Positions 35,690 through 45,300 of a stretch of DNA of 64,000 nt are shown here, piece by piece. Numbering within the stretch: the first letter of the stretch is position 1; each line of letters opens with the position of its first letter. Position numbers and translations under genes: made by a program. The stretch covers positions 166,665-230,664 of the forward strand of contig JARROA010000011.1 in assembly GCA_037384425.1 (NCBI GenBank), read 5' to 3'. The notes under the pieces were generated by a model. It did not search any database, was not told where the DNA came from, and saw only the letters and a program-made list of their open reading frames with translations. Source of the DNA: Thiodiazotropha sp037384425. Lineage in GTDB: Bacteria > Pseudomonadota > Gammaproteobacteria > Chromatiales > Chromatiaceae.

Positions 35690-37193
35690 ATCGGCGTTGA
35701 CCGCCCCAAGGCGGTCAGACGTATGGTGGTTGTTCGGGGTGCTTGTCGCCCTGCTGCTGCTCTACTTGCCGACGCTTCTGAGCTTCTACAATGCCGTTTC
35801 CGAGGAGGGCTCGGAAACATCACATGCGCCGCTGCTGTTACTGGTCAGCCTCTACCTGCTTTATCGCGCCTGGTCATTGTCCGCACGGTCCATCAGGCTT
35901 CATTTCAGTCGCCTGGCGATTATCGCCCTGGTCGGGCTCTCGCTGATATGGCTGGTCCTGGGGCTGGTATTTATCGAATCCGGACAGCAGGCGATTCTGA
36001 TTCTGATTCTGGCTGCGGCGACCATCGGCATGCTGGGGATGCGTGAGGGTCGCCGCTATCTGATGCCGATTCTGCTGTTGCTCACCGTGGTGCCGGTCTG
36101 GAACGTGTTTACGCCCTACCTGCAGACCGCATCGGCCCAGGCGTCGGCCTATTTACTCGATTTGGCCGGTATCACCTCGACCCGCGAGGGATTTCTGTTG
36201 GTCATTCCCAACGGCACTTTCGAGGTGACCGGTTCCTGTAGTGGGCTTAAGTTTCAGATTGCCGGTATCACGCTTGCCCTGATCCATACCCAACTGATCA
36301 AGGTGCCTTTTCGGGTCTTGCTGCCCTATGTGGTGACGGCTTCGCTGCTGGCGCTGGCATCCAATGTGGTGCGCATCTTTGTCGTCGTCGTGGTGGGTTA
36401 TCACTACGGGATGGAAAATGAATACGTCCAGGATCATAACTTCATCGGCTGGATTCTGTTCGCCATCTTCTTCTTTCTGTTCCTGTTTATCGGTGAAAGA
36501 AGGCTCAAGGCCCATGAGCTCCCTGCGGGATCCGAAGCTGGGGAGTTGCCTCAGGTGAGCAGTCCCTTGCACAAGTTGCCGGGAGTGGCGTCAGTTGTCG
36601 TGGCCCTCTCCATCGGTCCGATCCTGTACGGTTATTTGATGCATCACGAGCAGGCCGCCACAGGCGGTAATCTGAGCGTTCTGAAGCAGCTGCCCGGCTG
36701 GCAGGTGGCAGAGAGCCCGTTGCGGGATTGGAAACCGATCTGGACACAGGGCGACCAGACCTTCCAGGGGATGCTTTCGTTTTCGGGGGAAAGACTCGAT
36801 TTATATGCAACCGAATTTCATCGACAGCGTCAGGGTCGCGAGGCAGTCAATGTCAGTCATCGCGTCTATGACATTGAAAAATGGTCTAGAATTTCCAGAT
36901 CTGCTAGAGTTGTGGAGATACCTGGTTTCGGCGAAGTGGAGGTCGAAGAGACCCTACTGAAGTCGCATGACCAAAGAAAACGCCTGGTTTGGTTATGGTA
37001 TCGAACAGATGGTGAAATCGTTGCAAACCGTTACCAGGCCAAACTGAATAATCTCCTTGGTGTCTTCTCTGGCGAACCCGAGATCGCCGTCTTTGTGGCG
37101 AGCAAGGAGATAATCCGAAACCAAGCCCATGCTGCACAGGTACTCGAATCTTTCCTGAAATCTTACCTTGCTCAGGTAGGAGGCAAAGAGTGA
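35676..37193 (+). CDS. xrtA: Exosortase A fused to an EpsI domain
   Basis: A 505-residue polytopic membrane protein. Residues 1-280 are an exosortase with about eight helices and the catalytic triad Cys188 (VTGSCSGLKFQ), Arg233 (NVVRIF) and His254 (DHNFIGW). Residues about 300-505 form an EpsI-like periplasmic domain (LPGWQV, SERLDLYATEF-like, RVYDIEKW, VLWLWYRTDG). XrtA cleaves C-terminal PEP-CTERM sorting signals during export, probably coupling substrate proteins to exopolysaccharide. Its start lies inside the last codons of prsR (14-bp overlap). No PEP-CTERM substrate protein is encoded in this window. Confidence 0.94.
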   Translation: MDSSESALTAPRRSDVWWLFGVLVALLLLYLPTLLSFYNAVSEEGSETSHAPLLLLVSLYLLYRAWSLSARSIRLHFSRLAIIALVGLSLIWLVLGLVFIESGQQAILILILAAATIGMLGMREGRRYLMPILLLLTVVPVWNVFTPYLQTASAQASAYLLDLAGITSTREGFLLVIPNGTFEVTGSCSGLKFQIAGITLALIHTQLIKVPFRVLLPYVVTASLLALASNVVRIFVVVVVGYHYGMENEYVQDHNFIGWILFAIFFFLFLFIGERRLKAHELPAGSEAGELPQVSSPLHKLPGVASVVVALSIGPILYGYLMHHEQAATGGNLSVLKQLPGWQVAESPLRDWKPIWTQGDQTFQGMLSFSGERLDLYATEFHRQRQGREAVNVSHRVYDIEKWSRISRSARVVEIPGFGEVEVEETLLKSHDQRKRLVWLWYRTDGEIVANRYQAKLNNLLGVFSGEPEIAVFVASKEIIRNQAHAAQVLESFLKSYLAQVGGKE

Positions 37194-37281
37194 TTTCACC
37201 TGATCCCACTTTCGGGTATAAGAATGACATACTGGTGCGGCAATGATGAGCAGCCATCAATCCCAGTCGAAAGGAAAGCAT

Positions 37282-37920
37282 ATGAACCATACCGGATCCC
37301 TTTTCAAATTGGTCACGCTCCTGGTTGTCGCGTGGCTCGTTACCGCATGTTCGACGCCGGAAACCCTTTCCGATTCTTCCTCAACCGGGACGGCCGGTAG
37401 CGAGGGATCGTCCTCACCGCTCTATGTGATCGGTCCGGGCGACAGGCTGAACGTGTTCGTGTGGGGTGACAACGAACTCACCACCGAGGTGGTGGTGCGT
37501 CCAGACGGACTCATTACGACTCCACTGGTGGAAGACGTTCAGGCGAGCGGAATGACGCCGACCGAGTTGGCCAGAAACTTAGAAAATCGGCTTACGCGTT
37601 TTGTGAAGAATCCCAAGGTCACCGTCAGCGTGACCAATTTCGTGGGTAGGTACACCGAGCAGGTCAGGGTGGTCGGACAGGCTGCGCAGCCCCAGTCCAT
37701 TCCCTATCGCGACGGCATGACACTGCTGGATGTGATCATCTCCGTCGGGGGATTGACAGAGTTCGCGGCCGGTAACAAGGCGACGATCGTGCGCAAGATC
37801 GGCGGCAAGACGCAGCAGTTCAGGGTGAGACTTGACGACCTGATCCGTGACGGTGATATCTCGGCCAACGCCCGCATGATGCCGGGTGATGTACTTATCA
37901 TCCCGGAGACCTGGTTCTGA
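37282..37920 (+). CDS. XrtA-associated exopolysaccharide export lipoprotein (Wza-like)
   Basis: A 212-residue lipoprotein: lipobox VTAC with the acylated Cys23, then a Poly_export domain (VIGPGDRLNVFVWGDNELTTEVVVRPDGLI) and an SLBB-type domain (QAAQPQSIPYRDGMTLLDVIISVGGLTEFAAGN). This is the short Wza-type protein of XrtA loci. It starts at the ATG at 37282 after GAAAGGAAAG; the frame runs 13 codons further upstream without a better start. It is probably translated from the prsK-prsR-xrtA transcript (88 bp gap). Confidence 0.9.
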   Translation: MNHTGSLFKLVTLLVVAWLVTACSTPETLSDSSSTGTAGSEGSSSPLYVIGPGDRLNVFVWGDNELTTEVVVRPDGLITTPLVEDVQASGMTPTELARNLENRLTRFVKNPKVTVSVTNFVGRYTEQVRVVGQAAQPQSIPYRDGMTLLDVIISVGGLTEFAAGNKATIVRKIGGKTQQFRVRLDDLIRDGDISANARMMPGDVLIIPETWF

Positions 37921-37963
37921 GATCGGTTTTCCAACCACGGACATCCATTCGAAGTGAGTGCAG

Positions 37964-38884
37964 ATGAGCAGCATTGAAAAAGCAATTGAGCGTTTGGCCA
38001 AGTCGAAAGCGGCGAATGCGAAACAATCCGACAGCGTCAAGACGGGAGACGCAGCCAAGGCTGAGTCGCCGCTTCGCCGGTCCACCCTTGAATCGCATGT
38101 TGCCGGGCGGACGGAGCAGCAGAAAGACGTATCGGCCAAGTCGGAAGCGGCGAAGCAAAAGCCGAATCATAAGATTATGCTGGACTATACGGCACTGTCC
38201 GCCTTGGGTTACGCGGTTCCGGATGCCGAAAGCAAACAGTTGGCGGAGGAGTATCGAATCATCAAGCGTCCGGTGGTGATGAATGCCTTTGGTAAAGGGG
38301 CCGCGCCGATCAAGCACGGCAATCTGATTTCGGTGGCCAGCTCATTGTCTTCCGAAGGGAAAACCTTCACCGCTCTGAATCTGGGACTGAGTATCGCTTC
38401 CGAGATGGATGCCACGGTGCTGCTGATCGATGGGGACGTGATCAAGGCCTCGCTCTCGAAGCTTATCGGAGCCGACTCGAACCGGGGCCTGATCGATCTC
38501 CTGGAAGATCCGGAGTGTACCGTCAACGATGTCATACTCGACACGCAAAATCCCAAACTCAAGATCATACCCGCCGGCACCCGCTCGGCTAAATCCACGG
38601 AGCTGCTTGCCAGTCAGGCCATGGAGCGGTTGCTGTCTGAGTTTGCGGAGCGGTATCGCGATAGAATCGTTTTGTTTGATTCCCCTCCCATTCTTGCCAC
38701 CAGCGAGGCCTCCGTACTCAATCATCTCATGGGGCAGGTCCTGTTAGTGGTAGAGGCGGGGAATACCCCCGTCGATGCCGTCAAGGAGGCAGTCGGACGG
38801 TTGGATACCGATAAGGCGGTCGGTCTGGTCCTGAACAAATCGAGAGACTCCAAGGCTGGCGGGTATCTCGGTTCCTACTATTAG
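37964..38884 (+). CDS. XrtA-associated tyrosine autokinase (CpsD/Wzc-like ATPase)
   Basis: A 306-residue cytoplasmic BY-kinase-like ATPase that controls exopolysaccharide length. N-terminal SSIEKAIERLAKSK, a low-complexity linker, then the Walker A loop VASSLSSEGKTF, Walker A' VLLIDGDV, and Walker B LFDSPPIL; the C-terminus ends in GGYLGSYY with two tyrosines that are likely phosphorylation sites. The ATG at 37964 is preferred over a GTG two codons upstream. It is the last gene of the XrtA block; no chain-length or polymerase gene follows. Confidence 0.9.
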   Translation: MSSIEKAIERLAKSKAANAKQSDSVKTGDAAKAESPLRRSTLESHVAGRTEQQKDVSAKSEAAKQKPNHKIMLDYTALSALGYAVPDAESKQLAEEYRIIKRPVVMNAFGKGAAPIKHGNLISVASSLSSEGKTFTALNLGLSIASEMDATVLLIDGDVIKASLSKLIGADSNRGLIDLLEDPECTVNDVILDTQNPKLKIIPAGTRSAKSTELLASQAMERLLSEFAERYRDRIVLFDSPPILATSEASVLNHLMGQVLLVVEAGNTPVDAVKEAVGRLDTDKAVGLVLNKSRDSKAGGYLGSYY

Positions 38885-39213
38885 TTTGCGGTGAAATTCG
38901 GCGTTGCTAAATTTCAAAAATGTGAAAATATTCCCAAAATACCACTCTATCGACTAAGCTATTTTTACCGGAATCCCTCCCTGTTCAAGAGTCCACAGGC
39001 GTGTTTTCTGTCCCGGGATGGGAAGTCTAACCCTCTGTAAATACTAAAAAGATTGCGTTCATGCCGGCAATCGTATCAGCGCGCCTGTAGCCAGGATGGC
39101 GGGCCAATGACGCTTGCGAGCTTTCACTTGAGTCGGCATGGGTGAGTCTGGATAATGCCTCGCTCAAGAATCACGACAATCACAGACTCGTCCCAGGTGG
39201 GAATAACAAAACG
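38885..39213. other. Intergenic region between the XrtA block and pntA
   Basis: 329 bp without a supported gene. It contains a plausible pnt promoter (separate entry). I find no PEP-CTERM or sigma-54 motif and no strong terminator after the kinase gene. Confidence 0.4.
39128..39156 (+). promoter_or_regulatory. Putative sigma-70 promoter of pntAA
   Basis: TTGAGT (39128-39133), 17-base spacer, GATAAT (39151-39156), 58 bp ahead of the ATG. Match is good but not confirmed. Confidence 0.55.
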
Positions 39214-40311
39214 ATGAAAATATGCCTTTTGAAGGAGTCTCTGCCGGGTGAGACCCGGGTGGCGCTCTCCCCGGACATCGTCAAGAAACTCACGGCCAAG
39301 GGTTTCGACATCGCCGTCGTGAAGGGGGCGGGTGAGCGGGCTCATTACAGCGACGATCAATACCTCGCTGCGGGCGCCAGCGTAGCGGACGAGGCCAAGG
39401 CCATGCAGGCCGATATCCTGGTCAAAGTGCGTAAGCCCACTGCCGACGAGGTCGCACGGCTGCCAAACGATGTCATCCTGATCGCTCATGTCGAGTCGTG
39501 TGAAAATGACGAGATATTGCAGGCCATACTCGACAAAGGCATCACCTACCTGGCGATGGAGCGTATTCCCCGTATCTCCAGGGCGCAGTCGATGGATGCC
39601 CTTTCCTCCCAGAGCAACATCGCCGGCTATCGTGCCGTCATCGAGGCGGCTGCCCACTACGGTCGATTCCTGCCCCTGATGATGACATCCGCCGGTTCGG
39701 CCAAGCCTGCCAAGCTGATCGTGCTGGGCGCAGGTGTCGCCGGTCTGCAGGCCATCGCCACTGGCCGCCGTCTGGGCGCCGATGTTTCCGCTTACGATGT
39801 CCGACCCGAAACCAAGGAACAGATTGAATCGCTTGGTGCCAAGGCCATCGAACTGGACGTGGGGGAGAGCGGTTCGGGAGAGGGCGGTTACGCCAAGGAG
39901 CTGTCCGACGAGGCCAAAGCAAAACAACAGCAGTTGCTTGCCGAGGAGCTGAGCAAGGCTCATGTGATCATCACCACGGCGTTGATTCCCTGCCGTCCGG
40001 CGCCGACTCTGATCACCGAAGCGGTGGTCGAGAAGATGCGGGAAGGCTCGGTGATCATCGATCTGGCCGCAGCCAATGGTGGCAACTGTCCGCTGACCGA
40101 GGCGGACAAGGTGGTGGTCAAGCACGGTGTCATCATCGTGGGCCATACCAACTACCCGGCCATGGTGCCCTCGGATGCCAGCGGCTTCTATGCCGGCAAC
40201 ATCATGAACCTGCTCAATATCATGGTGGAGCAGGGGGATCAGGGCCTGGTACTGAAGGACCTCGCAGAGGATGAGATCACCGAGGCCATGCAGGTCAGGG
40301 CCGATGCCTGA
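39214..40311 (+). CDS. pntAA: NAD(P) transhydrogenase alpha subunit, part 1
   Basis: A 365-residue NAD(H)-binding soluble domain of proton-translocating transhydrogenase (hydride transfer between NADH and NADP+ coupled to proton entry). The N-terminus MKICLLKESLPGETRVALSPDIV and the NAD-binding fingerprint VLGAGVAGLQAIATGRRLGADV are clear, and AANGGNCPLTEADK is present. The start is the ATG at 39214; the upstream frame is longer but reaches past the promoter. In E. coli this domain and the next gene are one polypeptide; here they are split, as in Rhodospirillum. Confidence 0.97.
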   Translation: MKICLLKESLPGETRVALSPDIVKKLTAKGFDIAVVKGAGERAHYSDDQYLAAGASVADEAKAMQADILVKVRKPTADEVARLPNDVILIAHVESCENDEILQAILDKGITYLAMERIPRISRAQSMDALSSQSNIAGYRAVIEAAAHYGRFLPLMMTSAGSAKPAKLIVLGAGVAGLQAIATGRRLGADVSAYDVRPETKEQIESLGAKAIELDVGESGSGEGGYAKELSDEAKAKQQQLLAEELSKAHVIITTALIPCRPAPTLITEAVVEKMREGSVIIDLAAANGGNCPLTEADKVVVKHGVIIVGHTNYPAMVPSDASGFYAGNIMNLLNIMVEQGDQGLVLKDLAEDEITEAMQVRADA

Positions 40312-40358
40312 TGTATGGAACAAACGACAGATCGAACGATTAGAAGAAGGACAAAACG

Positions 40359-40646
40359 ATGCCTGATACCCTGGTTGCACTCTACGTCTTCGTACTCGCC
40401 TGTTTCATCGGCTACTGGGTGATCTGGGGCGTTACGCCGTCCCTGCATACCCCGCTGGTGGCGCTGACCAATGCGATTTCCGGCATCATCATCATCGGCG
40501 CCTTGCTGGTGACCGGTCTCGAGTCGGCGGGCGCAGCCGCGGAATTGTTCGGCTTTGTCGCCGTACTGCTGGCCTCGATCAACGTCTTCGGCGGTTTTCT
40601 GGTCACCAACCGCATGCTCGCCATGTTCAAGAAGAAAGATAAATAA
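40359..40646 (+). CDS. pntAB: NAD(P) transhydrogenase alpha subunit, part 2
   Basis: A 95-residue membrane protein with three hydrophobic helices forming part of the proton channel. Sequence blocks SLHTPLVALTNAISGIIIIGAL and INVFGGFLVTNRMLAMFKKKDK are typical of the PntA C-terminal membrane domain. It lies 47 bp after pntAA and 11 bp before pntB. Confidence 0.96.
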   Translation: MPDTLVALYVFVLACFIGYWVIWGVTPSLHTPLVALTNAISGIIIIGALLVTGLESAGAAAELFGFVAVLLASINVFGGFLVTNRMLAMFKKKDK

Positions 40647-40657
40647 AGGGCGCCCTC

Positions 40658-42058
40658 ATGGAGATCTCCGCTAATACACAGGCTATCGCCTACCTCATCT
40701 CGGCCGTTCTCTTCATCCTGGCGCTGAAGGGATTGACCCATCCGGCTTCCGCCCGGCGCGGCAACTATCTCGGCATGATCGGCATGGGCATCGCCATCGT
40801 CGCCACCCTGCTCGGCAACGAGGTCCGGTCCTACGGTTTCATCATCGCCGGCGTGGCGGCAGGCGCCGTGATCGGTTCGGTGCTGGCCGCACGGGTGCAG
40901 ATGACCGCCATGCCGCAGCTGGTGGCCGCCCTGCACAGCTTTGTCGGTATGGCCGCCGTGCTGGTGGCGATCGGTACCTATCTGAATCACGATGCAGCCG
41001 GCACCCTCAATCCGGTGATGATGGGCGAACTCTCGGCCGGCATCATCATCGGCGCCATCACCTTTTCCGGTTCCGTGGTGGCCTTCGCCAAACTGCAGGG
41101 TCTGGTCAGCGGCGCGCCGGTCAAGTTCAAGGGGCAGCATCTGCTGAACGCCGCCATGGCCGTGGCGACGGTGTTGTTGGGCATCCATTTCGGTATGACC
41201 GAGAGCATGGCCTCACTGGTGTTGATGACCCTGCTCGCGTTCGTGCTCGGCTTCACTCTCATCATCCCCATCGGCGGCGCCGACATGCCGGTGATCATCT
41301 CCATGCTCAACAGCTACTCGGGTTGGGCGGCGGCCGCCACCGGTTTCACCCTGGGCAATCTGCTGCTGATCATCGTAGGCGCCCTGGTCGGTTTCTCCGG
41401 CGCCATTCTCTCCTTCATCATGTGCCGTGCCATGAACCGTTCCATCATCAACGTGGTGTTCGGCGGCTTCGGCAGCGAGAGCGGCGGCGAGATGAGCGCG
41501 GCGGGCCAAGCGGCGCAGAAGGGCGTGAAGTCCGCCTCGGTGGATGACGCCATCTACTGGATGGAAGATGCCAACAAGGTCATCATCGTACCCGGGTACG
41601 GTATGGCGGTGGCGCAGGCTCAGCATGCGCTCAAGGAGATGATGGAACTGCTCGAAGCACGGGGCGTGGAAGTCAAGTTCGCCATCCATCCGGTGGCGGG
41701 ACGCATGCCCGGGCACATGAACGTGCTGTTGGCCGAGGCCGACATTCCATACGATCATGTGCTGGAGATGGACGAGGTCAACCCGGAGTTCCCCACCGCC
41801 GACGTGACCCTGGTGGTGGGCGCCAACGACGTGGTCAACCCGGCCGCCAAGTCCGACAGCTCAAGTCCGATCTACGGCATGCCGATCCTCGATGCGGCGA
41901 AATCGCGCCAGGTCTACTTCCTCAAGCGTTCCATGAGTCCCGGTTACTCCGGCGTCGACAACCTGCTCTTCTACCAGGACAACACCTCCCTGATCTTCGG
42001 CGACGCCAAGGACACCATCGAGGGTATGGTCTCCGCGCTCAAAGGCGGCGGGCATTAG
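40658..42058 (+). CDS. pntB: NAD(P) transhydrogenase subunit beta
   Basis: A 466-residue protein: residues 1-290 are about eight to nine membrane helices (IGMGIAIVATLLG, SYSGWAAAATGF), and residues about 300-466 are the cytosolic NADP(H)-binding domain with VIIVPGYGMAVAQAQH, AIHPVAGRMPGHMNVLLAEA, and LVVGANDVVNPAAK. Together the three genes make a complete transhydrogenase, a source of NADPH for carbon fixation; the pathway link is inference. Confidence 0.98.
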   Translation: MEISANTQAIAYLISAVLFILALKGLTHPASARRGNYLGMIGMGIAIVATLLGNEVRSYGFIIAGVAAGAVIGSVLAARVQMTAMPQLVAALHSFVGMAAVLVAIGTYLNHDAAGTLNPVMMGELSAGIIIGAITFSGSVVAFAKLQGLVSGAPVKFKGQHLLNAAMAVATVLLGIHFGMTESMASLVLMTLLAFVLGFTLIIPIGGADMPVIISMLNSYSGWAAAATGFTLGNLLLIIVGALVGFSGAILSFIMCRAMNRSIINVVFGGFGSESGGEMSAAGQAAQKGVKSASVDDAIYWMEDANKVIIVPGYGMAVAQAQHALKEMMELLEARGVEVKFAIHPVAGRMPGHMNVLLAEADIPYDHVLEMDEVNPEFPTADVTLVVGANDVVNPAAKSDSSSPIYGMPILDAAKSRQVYFLKRSMSPGYSGVDNLLFYQDNTSLIFGDAKDTIEGMVSALKGGGH

Positions 42059-42100
42059 TCTGCAACCTGGCTGACGCAGCATTCCTGTCTTGATGTTAGC

Positions 42101-42155
42101 GGTGCGGCAAGCCGCACCCTACACCCTGATCCAAGCGTAGGGTGCGGCTTGCCGC
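42101..42155. repeat. Palindromic repeat, copy 1
   Basis: GGTGCGGCAAGCCGCACCCT (42101-42120, then AC) and GTAGGGTGCGGCTTGCCGC (42137-42155) are inverted around 14 bases; GCGGCAAGCCGC is itself a palindrome. The same arms appear at the right edge of the window (63948-64000), so this is a dispersed REP-like family. Confidence 0.8.
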
Positions 42156-42184
42156 AGCATAAACTTGTCGTGTGCTGCCACTTT

Positions 42185-42295
42185 TTACTGATCCGAAAGT
42201 AGTATAGGCAACACTCAGAGCCCCCGGGATGGTTCGGATCAAGGCGTGACGCGCAGGCAAGCTGAGTGTTGCCTATATTACTTTCGGATCAGTAA
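42185..42295. repeat. 111-bp element with 34-bp inverted ends
   Basis: The left arm 42185-42218 begins TTACTGATCCGAAAGTAGTA; the right arm 42262-42295 is its reverse complement with one mismatch, around a 43-base spacer. The terminal 18-mer recurs at 52426. No coding capacity; a MITE-like or palindromic repeat element. Confidence 0.7.
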
Positions 42296-42384
42296 TCCAG
42301 GCGGCGCGGGCCCGGCTGCAAGGTCAGGCTGTGGTAAAATGCCAGGTTTTCAACACCTCCACCGTTAATTCCCGCACGCGTAAC

Positions 42385-45300
42385 GTGACCCCTGACGATC
42401 CCGATTTTCCCGCGAAAGACGACATCGCGCGCTGCATGCAGGCCGACCGTCCATCCCTGTCCCGCCGTCTGCGCGGGCTGCGCAAGCGTGCCGGATCCAA
42501 CCAGCCCTACAGCGAAGGGTTGCTCAAGCTGCATCGGGCGATTCACGACTCTCAGGAGCGGTTGAGCCAGCGTTGCGCCCGTCTGCCCGATCCCGCCTTT
42601 CCCTCCGAGCTGCCGATCACGGAACGGCTCGACGAGATCAAGTCCCTGATCGAGACCAACCAGGTGGTCATTCTCTGTGGCGAGACAGGATCGGGTAAAT
42701 CGACCCAGCTGCCCAAGATCTGCCTCGCTCTCGAGCGGGGGGTGGCCGGTTATATCGGTCACACCCAGCCGCGACGCATCGCCGCTCGTAGTCTGGCGGC
42801 TCGTGTGGCAAGCGAGTTGCGCAGCGAGACCGGCGATCTGGTCGGCTATAAGGTGCGTTTCAACGACCATGTCGGTCCCCATAGCCTGGTCAAGTTGATG
42901 ACCGACGGCATTCTGCTGGCCGAGATCCAGCAGGATCCCCAACTGAATCAATACGACACCCTGATTATCGACGAGGCCCACGAGCGCAGTCTCAACATCG
43001 ATTTTCTGCTCGGCTATCTGAAGCAGCTGCTGCCGAAACGCCCCGATCTGAAAGTGATCATCACCTCGGCCACCATCGATCCACAACGCTTTTCCGACCA
43101 TTTCGGCGGCGCACCGGTAATCGAGGTCTCCGGCCGCACCTATCCGGTGGAGCTGCGCTACCGACCGCCGGAGGAGGAGTCTGCGGCCGAGCGGGACGAT
43201 CCCCTGCAGCAGGCCATCGTCGATGCGGTGGATGAGCTGTCGGGGATCGATCGTGGCGACATTCTGGTTTTTCTCAGCGGCGAGCGGGAGATCCGCGAGA
43301 CCGCGGAGACGTTGCGAAAACACAAGCTGCAGCTGACGGAGGTACTGCCGCTCTATGCCCGGCTCAGCCCGGCGGAGCAGTCACGGATCTTCAAGCCCCA
43401 CGGCAGCCGGCGCATCGTGCTGGCCACCAACGTGGCGGAGACTTCGCTCACCGTGCCCGGCATTCGCTATGTGATCGACACCGGTTTTGCCCGCATCAGC
43501 CGCTACAGCCACCGCAGCAAGGTGCAGCGGCTGCCGGTGGAGCGCATTTCCCAGGCCTCAGCCGACCAACGCAAGGGGCGCTGCGGCCGGGTCGCCGCGG
43601 GTGTCTGTATACGGCTCTACAGCGAGGAGGACTATGCCTCACGAGCCGACTTCACCGAACCGGAGATACAGCGCACCAACCTGGCCTCGGTAATCCTGCA
43701 GATGAAGCTGCTGGGCTTCGGTGAGATCGACCGTTTTCCCTTCATCGATCCTCCGGACCGGCGCCTGATCAAGGACGGTTATCGCGTCCTGGAGGAGATC
43801 GGCGCGGTGGACGGCGCGCAGCGGGTGACCCGCATCGGTCAGCAATTGGCGCGTCTGCCGGTCGATCCCCGCATCGGCCGTATGTTGCTGGCGGCCGCCA
43901 AGAGTCACTGTCAGCGGGAAGTGATGGTGATCGCCGCCGCGCTCAGCGTGCAGGACCCCCGGGACCGGCCGTTGGACAAACAGCAGCAGGCGGACCAGGC
44001 CCACGCCCAGTATCGTAACGAACGCTCCGACTATCTCGCCTATCTGAATCTCTGGGAGGTGATGGAGACGCAGCGGCGCCACCTCTCCAAGCACAAGTTC
44101 CGTCAGTGGTGCCGCAGCGAGTTCCTCTCCTGGACGCGGGTTCAGGAGTGGCACGACATCCATACCCAGCTGCGTGCCCAGCTCCACGACATGGGTTTCA
44201 AGGAGAGCGAGAAGGAGGGGGGATACGAGGCGATCCACCGTGCCGTGCTCAGCGGATTGTTGAGTCACATCGGCCTGCGCAGCAAGGAGCGGGACTACCT
44301 GGGTGCACGCAACAGTCGTTTCCACATCTATCCGGGCTCCGGGCTGTTCAAACGTCAGCCCAAATGGGTGATGGCGGCGGAGCTGGTCGAGACCAGCAAG
44401 CTCTATGCGCGGACAGTGGCGGAGATCGAGCCCCGGTGGATCGAGTCGGCGGCGGGACATCTGCTCAAGCACAGCTATTCTGAGCCCCATTGGGAGAAGA
44501 AACAGGGCCAGGTGGCAGGCTACGAGAAGGTCACTCTGTTCGGTCTGGTGTTGGTGAGCCGGCGCAAGATCAACTTCAGTCCCATCGACCCGGTGATCGC
44601 ACGTGAGATCTTCATCCGCTCCGCCCTGGTGGATGGGGATTTCCACACCCGTGCCCCGTTCTGGCGTCACAACCAGGAGCTGATCCGCGACTTGCGGGAT
44701 CGGGAGGCCAAGGCGCGGCGGCGCGACATCCTGGTCGACGAGGAGCGTATTCATGCCTTCTATGATGCCCGGATCCCACCCGGAATCTCCACCACTCCCG
44801 ACTTCGAACGCTGGCTGCGCCAGGAAGCAAAAGACCACCCCAAGCGGCTCTATTTACACGAGAACGACCTGATCCGCGAGGAGGCGGGGGGGTTCCAGAT
44901 CTGCGACTTTCCCGATGCCCTGGAGCTCAATGGCATTCGACTGCCCCTGGAATACCACTTCGAACCGGGACACGACAGCGACGGTGTGACCCTGGTGGTG
45001 CCCCAGGACGCGCTCAATCAGATTACCGGGCCGCTACTGCAGCGCCTGGTGCCCGGACTGTTGACGGAGCGTGTGATCGCCATGATACGGGGCTTGCCCA
45101 AGTCGCTGCGTCGCGCCTTTGTGCCGGTACCCGATTACGCCGCAGCCTGTCTCAAGGAGCCGTTGCCCGGTGGGCGACCGTTGCAGCAGGTACTGGGGGA
45201 GCGGTTGAAGGCTCTGACCGGTGTGCATATCCCGGAGTCGGCCTGGCAGGAGGATTCCCTGCCGCCACATCTGCGTATGCGGGTGCGGGTAATCGACAGC

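Noticed and set aside
39124..40380. 418-codon minus-strand frame opposite pntAA
   Set aside because: Antisense to a complete transhydrogenase gene; composition of the product is His/Gln-rich and unlike a real protein.
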